From the NCBI GenBank assembly GCA_018882645.1, contig VERM01000138.1:1-5036 (forward strand): 5,036 nt of DNA. Reading direction: 5' to 3'. The number at the start of each line of letters is the position of its first letter. Position 1 is the stretch's first letter. A program made the translations under genes and the position numbers. Below, one piece after another: positions 1 to 5,036 of this stretch. The notes under the pieces were generated by a model. It searched no databases. It was not told the DNA's origin and was given only the letters and a program-made list of their open reading frames with translations. The stretch is from Ferruginibacter sp. (GTDB taxonomy: Bacteria; Bacteroidota; Bacteroidia; Chitinophagales; Chitinophagaceae).

Positions 1-447
1 CATATCATTTTCATATAAAAGCGAAATACTTGCTCCGTCGAATTTTGGCTCGATAGAATATTCAATATTGTCCAATCCGGAAAGTTCTCTGGCCTTTCGA
101 TCCCAGTCAATCAGGTCTGCTTCATCATAGGAGTTTTCAAGAGAAAGCATTGGGACCAGATGTTTTGTCTTGGGAAAGTCTTTTATCAATCCGCTTCCCA
201 CACGCTGGGTGGGGGAGTCTTTGGTTATGATGTTCGGATGGTCTTTCTCAAATTTCTCTAAAAGCTTGTACAATGAATCATATTCATAGTCGCTGATCAG
301 CGGATCGTTTTCAATATAATATCGGTGTTCATGAAATCGAAGAATATCTCTGAGTTGTTCGATATTGCCGGTTGTTAAGGCATGCTTTTTATCCAGCCAT
401 TCTTGGCTTTTCTGTTGTAAAGATTTTATTTTTTCTGTGGTATACAT
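1..447 (-). CDS. ligA: NAD+-dependent DNA ligase LigA, N-terminal part (cut by left edge)
   Basis: This cytoplasmic enzyme seals nicks during replication and repair, using NAD+ to form a ligase-AMP intermediate. The 149 visible codons cover domain Ia and the start of the adenylation domain. Residues 43-57 carry the NMN-binding pattern (HRYY, then ISDYEYD). Residues 78-83 read SPTQRV, and 99-107 read PMLSLENSY (family S-L-[DE/G]-N). The nucleotidyltransferase motif EPKFDGASI spans 133-141, with K135 the predicted AMP-accepting lysine. The start at 447 is the only ATG that fits, since the frame upstream is open but has no ATG. The active lysine lies about 20 residues further in than in E. coli LigA (K115), so the protein has an extra N-terminal helix-like segment. 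The extension and the KFDG motif recall a LigA subgroup I remember from Bacteroidota. The family is certain; the subgroup is from memory. Confidence 0.96.
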   Translation of the reverse strand, partial: MYTTEKIKSLQQKSQEWLDKKHALTTGNIEQLRDILRFHEHRYYIENDPLISDYEYDSLYKLLEKFEKDHPNIITKDSPTQRVGSGLIKDFPKTKHLVPMLSLENSYDEADLIDWDRKARELSGLDNIEYSIEPKFDGASISLLYENDM

Positions 448-594
448 AAGCGATTCGAAGTTAGTAAATATAGATGAAGCGAAACAAATCGAATGTCCAT
501 CGCAATGCATAATCTTCAACATCTTATTGCCCTTTGCTATTGAATAAAGGATTAACTTGCACATCATATTCTTGATGTCTTTTAAATGAGATTT
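448..594. promoter_or_regulatory. Divergent intergenic region between ligA and yicC
   Basis: These 147 bases separate the minus-strand ligA start from the plus-strand yicC start, so both leaders must lie here. Neither start has a Shine-Dalgarno sequence. On the plus strand TATTCTTG (567-574) is one base off the Bacteroidota -7 consensus TAnnTTTG. The nearest upstream TTG (540-542) is about 24 bases away, a little far for a -33 box. On the minus strand TATATTTA (472 down to 465) is also one base off, but its closest TTTG (488-485) is only 12 bases away. Both are weak candidates. I see no riboswitch or strong operator-like repeat. Confidence 0.4.
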
Positions 595-1470
595 ATGCTA
601 AAATCAATGACAGGATTTGGTAGGGCTGAAAAAACAGTTGGAGACAAAACGTTTTTGGTGGAAGTGAAAGCGTTGAATGGAAAGCAGTTTGATTTACAAT
701 TGAAGATACCGCCATTATTGAAGCCTTATGAATTTGATATCAGAAACATCATACAGGATCAGTTGATTCGGGGCACTGTTGATTGCTATATTGTGATTAA
801 ACAAAATGGAGCCTCAAAGCCTGTTGTAATCAATACTGATCTAATTAAAGCCTATTATTCACAGATAGACCGGCTTGCGCAAGAGTTGAACATGGATACA
901 AATTCAGTGCTCAGCGCATTGCTCAGATTGCCAGAGGTGGTTACAGTCAGCAATGAAGTACTTGATGAAAAAGAGTTTGACGGGGTTAAAAATGTTTTAA
1001 CAGACGCGTTGGTAGAGCTGAACAAGCACCGGTTGGAAGAGGGTAGTTCTCTGGAAAGAGACCTGATTGACCGCATTGAAAAAATTGCTGAGCAGGAGAA
1101 GGCTATTCTTAATTTTGAGCCCAATCGAAAAGTCAGAATAAAAAGTGAAATCGCGCAACTGCTGAATGAGCATGTTGGAAAGGAGAATGTTGACCATAAT
1201 CGTATGGAGCAAGAGTTGATATATTATATGGAGAAGATAGACATTCATGAGGAGCAGATTCGTTTGCGTCAGCACTGCCTTTATTTTAATGAGGTACTGC
1301 ATGCAGAGGAAACAAGCAAAGGGAAAAAGCTTTCCTTTATCTTACAGGAAATTGGCCGGGAGATTAATACAACGGGAAGTAAGGCTTATGATGTGGATAT
1401 TCAAAGGGCAGTTGTAATCATGAAAGACGAACTTGAAAAGGCTAAAGAACAGGTTTTAAATGTTTTGTGA
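595..1470 (+). CDS. yicC: YicC/YloC family endoribonuclease
   Basis: Members of this family are cytoplasmic endoribonucleases. In E. coli, YicC has been linked to decay of the small RNA RyhB together with PNPase. Counting from the 595 start (291 residues, near the usual ~290), the N-terminal YicC domain opens with MLKSMTGFGRAE. It continues with VEVKALNGKQFD (22-33), IPP (38-40) and the RGTVD motif (59-63). A charged helical middle follows (HRLEEGSSLERDL, 145-157). The C-terminal DUF1732 domain shows MEKIDIHEEQIRL (212-224), then GKKLSFILQEIGREINT with GSKA (243-264), and ends MKDELEKAKEQVLNVL. An in-frame ATG at 586 would add three residues. I prefer 595 because family members begin directly with M-[LI]-x-SMT. 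In many bacteria gmk (guanylate kinase) follows yicC; here gldH follows after 42 bases. Confidence 0.95.
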   Translation: MLKSMTGFGRAEKTVGDKTFLVEVKALNGKQFDLQLKIPPLLKPYEFDIRNIIQDQLIRGTVDCYIVIKQNGASKPVVINTDLIKAYYSQIDRLAQELNMDTNSVLSALLRLPEVVTVSNEVLDEKEFDGVKNVLTDALVELNKHRLEEGSSLERDLIDRIEKIAEQEKAILNFEPNRKVRIKSEIAQLLNEHVGKENVDHNRMEQELIYYMEKIDIHEEQIRLRQHCLYFNEVLHAEETSKGKKLSFILQEIGREINTTGSKAYDVDIQRAVVIMKDELEKAKEQVLNVL

Positions 1471-1512
1471 TTTATTAATGTATTACGGATTAATCTGACC
1501 TATTTTTATTAT

Positions 1513-2007
1513 ATGCACTTCTACAGATATCGACTGGTTTATTTTATCGGGATCAAAATTCTTCTTGTTTTTTTTATGACCTCTTGTAGACAACTGGATG
1601 TTTATGAGAAAAACAAAGTGTTTTCTAAGTATGAGTGGAATGCTAAAGATACCGTTAGCGGTTCTATTGAAATCAAAGATTCAGGCGCTTATTACAATCT
1701 ATTTTTTGTAATCAGGCATACCGACCGATATAAGTATAATAATATTTGGATAGACTGTGGTATCAAAAAGCCGGGAGATCAACAGTACCATTTTAATAAA
1801 TTTGAGCTATTTCTTGGAGATGACCTCAATGGCTGGTATGGCTCGGGCATGAATGACATCTGGGATCTTCGAATTAAATTGAATGATGTGCCCGTTAAAT
1901 TTAATAAAGGAGTCGTGGAATATCAAATAGTGAATGTCATGAGGGATAATCCTCTTGCACAAGTAATGAGCTCGGGGTTTAGGGTTGAAAAGACTCCCAG
2001 CCCATAA
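1513..2007 (+). CDS. gldH: Gliding motility lipoprotein GldH
   Basis: GldH is a cell-envelope lipoprotein required for surface gliding in Flavobacterium johnsoniae, where it supports the Gld/type IX secretion machinery. The 164-residue product begins with a basic, hydrophobic signal peptide (about 1-21) and a lipobox-like M-T-S-C with lipidated Cys25, typical of signal peptidase II substrates. The mature domain has the GldH pattern: YNLFFVIRHTDRYKYNNIW (61-79; the family shows a similar Y-N-L-x-x-x-I-R-x-T-x-x-Y-x-x-x-N), then GWYGSGMNDIW (107-117), a hydrophobic strand followed by VMRDNPL (142-148), and the terminal GFRVEK (155-160). The length matches the family (about 150-165). It lies 42 bases after yicC and may be co-transcribed with it. 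The alternative would be an unnamed lipoprotein, but the motif series supports GldH well. Confidence 0.88.
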   Translation: MHFYRYRLVYFIGIKILLVFFMTSCRQLDVYEKNKVFSKYEWNAKDTVSGSIEIKDSGAYYNLFFVIRHTDRYKYNNIWIDCGIKKPGDQQYHFNKFELFLGDDLNGWYGSGMNDIWDLRIKLNDVPVKFNKGVVEYQIVNVMRDNPLAQVMSSGFRVEKTPSP

Positions 2008-2034
2008 AAATCTTATTTTTATATGCTTTTTCCA

Positions 2035-2042
2035 TATGTTTG
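2035..2042 (+). promoter_or_regulatory. Candidate Bacteroidota -7 promoter element (TATGTTTG)
   Basis: TATGTTTG matches the Bacteroidota sigma-ABfr -7 consensus TAnnTTTG exactly. It ends 23 bases before the ATG of the DUF4836-like gene, so transcription would start around 2047-2050 and leave a leader of about 15-20 bases. The expected -33 position (near 2011-2014) reads TCTT rather than TTTG, so that half is weak. It would let the downstream three-gene operon be expressed independently of yicC-gldH. Confidence 0.45.
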
Positions 2043-2065
2043 TTTAATTATTAAAAACCAATTTT

Positions 2066-3706
2066 ATGAGTAAGAAATTATTAATATCCATTGCCTCATT
2101 ACTTGTCATTGGAGGATTGGGCTACTTTGTTTATTCCAAATATTTTGGAAAAGAAGATTTGTCCAGGTATGTACCTAAAAGTGCTGTATTTGTTCTGAAA
2201 ATAGATCTCATGTCAATGGGTCAAAAAGCGAACTTCAGCAAAATCTCCGAATTAAAGATGTACAAAGATTTAGTTAAGATGATTCCTGGTAATCAAAAAA
2301 AGATGATGGAGGATTTTTTTAAAAACCCCAATAAAGCTTCAGGGTTGAGTTTTACACAAGCTCCTTATTTATTCGTGAACAACATAGACACTTCGAAAGA
2401 TAGGTTTTATTATGGGTGGGTAATGGGTGTATCAGACAGAAAAAAACTATCAGATTATCTAAAGCTTTCATTAGGTTCTTTCGGAAATATAACAGAAAAA
2501 GGTTCGTTTACAATCATTGCTGAACAGGGTGGGAATTACATGTTCATTTCTGACAAAGTGCTTTTTTTCCTGGGCTCCAAAGATGCAAACAGGGATAAAA
2601 TGATTGATCTGGCGGAAAGTCTGTTGAAGCTTAACCCAGATGGGACTATTGCTTCAGACGAAAACTTTAAAAACCTGACTAAACTTGGGAAAGACTTTAC
2701 TTTAAGTTTGAATAAGAAATCTATAAAAGAGCTTGCGCTTCAAAATAGCGGTTCTTTCTATGATAAGTTATTGGTTGGCCAAACGATTGATGTGTTGCCT
2801 TCCGGAATGACTCTCGATTTTGAAGAGGATGCCATTCGTGCGAAAATATATCTCGATAAAGACTCTAAAGATCTATTTGCTAAAAACTATAAAAATACCG
2901 GACTCAGTGAAGAGGATCAGAAGCTGATTTCTCCAGATGGCAAGCCGGTTATGTATTTGGCAGCAAACCTTGAGTTAAAAAACGCTTTTAGTGAACTTGC
3001 CAAAACAGAAGACTATCAAAATTTATTAACTGAATTAAGTATGTCAGATGAAGATTTCAAGTCGATGTTTGCCGGTAATATCAGTTTCGCAATAAATTCT
3101 ATTCAAATGAAAGAGTCCACTGAAATGGTTTATCCTGACTATCTTGACGACGATACTGAACCTAGAAGTGAAACTATTAAGAAACCATATCCAATCTTTG
3201 CGTTGCATGTGGGACTCGGGAAACCTGAGGTTTTTGATAAATTAATCCAGGCGGTTTTATCTAAGGAAGAATCTCAATTGGTAGATGAAGGAAATGGTAT
3301 GTATTCCATTGCTGAAGATATCGAGGGCAACAATTCCATATATATTATTAAAAAGGACAAGCACTTGCTTATTTCCAATAATCGGGATCAAATTCAAATG
3401 TTCGCTGATGGTAAGCCATGGCAGTCCTTATCGGCCGAATCCGGTAAATCAATTGCAGCAACTAAGCCTGTCAGTTTCTTTTTTGATCTAAAGCGTCTCA
3501 ATTATGATGAGCTTTTTGAAGGCAAAAATGATATTCCTGCTCAGGCAATTCCTGCTGTTAAGAAGATGATGGCCAATTTTGCTCATTTAAGTGCATATAT
3601 CGATCCCAGTGAATCGGATATCGAACTGAAAATGACCGAAAAGAAACTAAACAGTCTTTTCCGTATGTTTCAAATGTTTGATGAGGCTTATTCCAGTTCC
3701 TTTTAA
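2066..3706 (+). CDS. Membrane-anchored two-domain protein, DUF4836-like
   Basis: Function is unknown. The 546-residue product has a short basic N-terminus and one hydrophobic helix (5-23) with no lipobox; I find no cysteine in the whole protein. It should therefore be an inner-membrane-anchored or signal-peptide-bearing protein whose bulk faces the periplasm. The opening RYVPKSAVFVLKIDL (34-48) resembles the start of DUF4836 proteins of Bacteroidota, which are usually lipoproteins. The body appears to be an internal duplication. Residues 35-48, 116-121, 158-169 and 247-275 (VPKSAVFVLKIDL; YGWVMG; YMFISDKVLFFL; SGMTLDFEEDAIRAKIYL then DLFAKNY) have counterparts near 293-304, 376-383, 425-437 and 507-534. 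A very acidic patch (DYLDDDTE, 358-365) precedes the second copy's middle strand. The gene starts a likely operon with the ABC ATPase 18 bases downstream. The family call is tentative; the duplication and topology are read directly. Confidence 0.7.
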   Translation: MSKKLLISIASLLVIGGLGYFVYSKYFGKEDLSRYVPKSAVFVLKIDLMSMGQKANFSKISELKMYKDLVKMIPGNQKKMMEDFFKNPNKASGLSFTQAPYLFVNNIDTSKDRFYYGWVMGVSDRKKLSDYLKLSLGSFGNITEKGSFTIIAEQGGNYMFISDKVLFFLGSKDANRDKMIDLAESLLKLNPDGTIASDENFKNLTKLGKDFTLSLNKKSIKELALQNSGSFYDKLLVGQTIDVLPSGMTLDFEEDAIRAKIYLDKDSKDLFAKNYKNTGLSEEDQKLISPDGKPVMYLAANLELKNAFSELAKTEDYQNLLTELSMSDEDFKSMFAGNISFAINSIQMKESTEMVYPDYLDDDTEPRSETIKKPYPIFALHVGLGKPEVFDKLIQAVLSKEESQLVDEGNGMYSIAEDIEGNNSIYIIKKDKHLLISNNRDQIQMFADGKPWQSLSAESGKSIAATKPVSFFFDLKRLNYDELFEGKNDIPAQAIPAVKKMMANFAHLSAYIDPSESDIELKMTEKKLNSLFRMFQMFDEAYSSSF

Positions 3707-3721
3707 AACCTAATGGTTTAA
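3703..3721 (+). promoter_or_regulatory. Small hairpin across the stop codon, just before the TTG start
   Basis: TTAAAACC (3703-3710) can pair with GGTTTAA (3715-3721) around a TAAT loop, leaving one bulged A. The stem includes the stop codon of the DUF4836-like gene (3704-3706) and ends three bases before the TTG start of the ABC ATPase gene. No T-run follows, so it is not a typical terminator. It could affect translational coupling between the two genes. The stem is short and A/T-rich and could be chance. Confidence 0.3.
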
Positions 3722-3724
3722 GCA

Positions 3725-4372
3725 TTGGAAATTCAGTTCAATCAAATCAAGCCCAGATCTTTTCAGGTCAAAAAATCTGATGCCCCTGTATGGGAGTCGG
3801 ATGTTTTTCTAAATAGTGGAAAAACATATCAAATCATTGCTTCAAGCGGATCAGGGAAAACGACCTTTATTTCAATGTTGGCCGGATTACGAGGGGATTA
3901 TGAAGGCAATATTTTAATCAATGGAATCAGTCTTTCTGCTTTTAAGCCAAGAGATTGGAGTGAATGGAGGGGAAATTCGGCCAGCTTTGTGTTTCAGGAT
4001 CTGAGATTGTTCCCGGAATTATCTGCGAAAGAAAATATTGTCCTCTCAAATGTTTTATCTACTGAAAAAATAGGGGATCTTACAGATCAAATAGAGTTGA
4101 TGGCAGAGCAACTTGGTATAAGGCATAAACTGAATACTGTTGTAAAATTTCTTTCTTTTGGCCAGATGCAGCGGGTTGCGATCATCAGGGCTTTATGTCG
4201 GCCGTATGAATGGCTTTTTCTTGATGAGCCTTTCAGTCATCTCGATCATCAGAATGCAACCAATGCATGGAATATTATTGTGGAAGATGCCAAAAAGAAA
4301 AATGCAGGCATCGTTATAACCAGCCTTGATCCATACCCGTTCATTCAGCCGGATCAAATTTTTGTATTGTAA
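3725..4372 (+). CDS. ABC transporter ATP-binding protein, LolD/MacB/FtsE type
   Basis: This cytoplasmic ATPase subunit probably pairs with the permease encoded 13 bases downstream. The 215-residue product shows Walker A A39-SSGSGKT (A replaces the usual first G), the Q-loop VFQDLRLFPELSAKENI (89-105, Q91), signature LSFGQMQR (143-150; consensus LSGGQ), and Walker B WLFLDEP (163-169; D167, E168). The D-loop SHLD is at 171-174. The usual T-H-D of the H-loop is replaced by ITSLDP (198-203), so the switch histidine appears absent. The protein ends soon after, slightly short of typical LolD (about 230). The start must be TTG at 3725: an in-frame TAA lies at 3719-3721, and the next in-frame ATG encodes M51, beyond Walker A. 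Family is certain; the exact substrate is not. LolD-like spacing and an FtsX-like partner suggest lipoprotein or envelope work rather than solute uptake. Confidence 0.93.
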   Translation: MEIQFNQIKPRSFQVKKSDAPVWESDVFLNSGKTYQIIASSGSGKTTFISMLAGLRGDYEGNILINGISLSAFKPRDWSEWRGNSASFVFQDLRLFPELSAKENIVLSNVLSTEKIGDLTDQIELMAEQLGIRHKLNTVVKFLSFGQMQRVAIIRALCRPYEWLFLDEPFSHLDHQNATNAWNIIVEDAKKKNAGIVITSLDPYPFIQPDQIFVL

Positions 4373-4385
4373 TCTTTTTTCTGAA

Positions 4386-5036
4386 ATGATGCGATCTTCT
4401 ATTGTAACGAGGATAATTATTAAAACACAGCGGCCTTCCATGCTCGTTGCTGCAATCGTCGGATGTCTTGTGGGATTTTTTCTTGTCATTGCATCCATAC
4501 AGGTATACTACAACTTCAATCACATCTTATCAGATAAAGACCAGGCGATAGGCTCACAGTTTTTGGTATTGAATAAAAATGTTTCGGTTATAAATACCAT
4601 GGATAACAAAAAAAGTGTTTTTTCTTCACAGGAAATCGATGCCTTGAAATCGCAACCCTTTGTTGAAAGAATATCTCCTTTTTTACCCAATCAGTTTTCT
4701 GCGATGGCATGGCTTCAGTTTTCTGTTGGAGACGGTAATAACGTTGAGCTCAAAACGGATTTATTTATGGAAAGTGTAGATGATGGATTCATTGATGTTA
4801 AGTCAGAAGATTGGAAATGGGATCTCGGCAATGATGTCATACCTGTTATCCTTCCAACCGACTTTATCAATTTGTATAATTTCACTTATGCTCCTGCAAG
4901 AGGTCTTCCTCAGCTTTCAAAATCAACGGTGAGTCTATTTTCTTTTAAAATCATATTGGGAGAAGGCACTTCACAGAAAATTTTAAAGGGTAAGATTATA
5001 GGATTCAGCAACAGAATCAACTCAATGGTTGTACCC
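4386..5036 (+). CDS. ABC transporter permease, FtsX/MacB-like, N-terminal part (cut by right edge)
   Basis: The frame stays open for 217 codons to the window edge. It starts with ATG-ATG at 4386, of which either codon may be used. The N-terminus is basic (RSSIVTRIIIKTQRPS), followed by one strong transmembrane helix at about 19-41 (MLVAAIVGCLVGFFLVIAS core). A long hydrophilic region follows from about 42 onward. This is the layout of FtsX/MacB/LolC-type permeases: TM1, a large periplasmic domain, then three more helices expected beyond the edge. Visible stretches such as QEIDALKSQPFVERISPF (82-99) and PVILPTDFINLYNF (152-165) fit MacB-type periplasmic core domains, where VERISPF-like strands and 'P-V-I-(L/I)' segments recur. 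The close spacing to the ATPase supports pairing. The substrate cannot be read from this half. Confidence 0.85.
   Translation, partial: MMRSSIVTRIIIKTQRPSMLVAAIVGCLVGFFLVIASIQVYYNFNHILSDKDQAIGSQFLVLNKNVSVINTMDNKKSVFSSQEIDALKSQPFVERISPFLPNQFSAMAWLQFSVGDGNNVELKTDLFMESVDDGFIDVKSEDWKWDLGNDVIPVILPTDFINLYNFTYAPARGLPQLSKSTVSLFSFKIILGEGTSQKILKGKIIGFSNRINSMVVP

Noticed and set aside
365..547. Plus-strand 60-codon open frame overlapping the start of ligA
   Set aside because: It is antisense to the well-supported ligA N-terminus, has no recognisable domain, and its composition looks like a shadow of the real gene.
531..550. CCTTT...AAAGG inverted repeat upstream of yicC as an operator
   Set aside because: Only five pairs with a ten-base loop, and no second copy nearby; not distinguishable from chance.
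855..1302. Two minus-strand open frames inside yicC
   Set aside because: They are Ser- or Leu-rich shadows on the opposite strand of a clearly coding gene, with no domain or leader signal.
2004..2022. Perfect 8-base-pair A/T-only inverted repeat (ATAAAAAT-CTT-ATTTTTAT) over the gldH stop codon
   Set aside because: An all-A/T stem is too weak for an intrinsic terminator, and such palindromes are expected by chance in this AT-rich gap.
3285..3491. Plus-strand 68-codon frame inside the DUF4836-like gene
   Set aside because: It is an out-of-frame overlap with a long, internally consistent protein and has no start signal or family features.
4193..4523. Two minus-strand frames across the ABC ATPase/permease junction
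   Set aside because: They lie antisense to Walker B, the D-loop and the permease start, and show only basic low-information sequence.

Overview
The window looks like chromosomal DNA from a member of the phylum Bacteroidota, perhaps closer to Cytophagia-type gliding bacteria than to Bacteroides. The evidence is a gldH gliding-motility lipoprotein gene, AT-rich DNA, A/T-rich leaders without Shine-Dalgarno sequences, a perfect Bacteroidota-type -7 box (TAnnTTTG) before one gene, and a DUF4836-like protein, a family known mainly from this phylum. No phage, IS, CRISPR, tRNA or rRNA signal was seen. Five genes are on the plus strand and one, cut by the left edge, is on the minus strand.

Layout: (1) 1-447, minus strand, is the N-terminal 149 codons of an NAD+-dependent DNA ligase (LigA). 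(2) 448-594 is a divergent intergenic region that must hold the leaders of ligA and of the rightward genes. (3) 595-1470 is yicC, a YicC/YloC-family endoribonuclease. (4) 1513-2007 is gldH. (5) 2066-3706 is a large membrane-anchored extracytoplasmic protein resembling DUF4836, built from two copies of one domain. (6) 3725-4372 is an ABC-transporter ATPase of the LolD/MacB/FtsE type, read from a TTG start. (7) 4386-5036 is the N-terminal part of its FtsX/MacB-like permease, cut by the right edge.

The three rightmost genes are separated by only 18 and 13 bases and follow a good promoter candidate at about 2035-2042. They probably form one operon: an anchored two-domain periplasmic-side protein plus an ABC ATPase/permease pair. 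FtsX/MacB/LolCDE-type ABC systems usually do mechanical work on envelope proteins or lipoproteins rather than pump small solutes. The DUF4836-like protein is therefore a plausible partner or regulator of that transporter. The ATPase is unusual because the switch histidine (H-loop) appears to be missing and the Walker A and signature motifs deviate slightly. This operon is the least described part of the window. ligA, yicC and gldH are ordinary members of known families.
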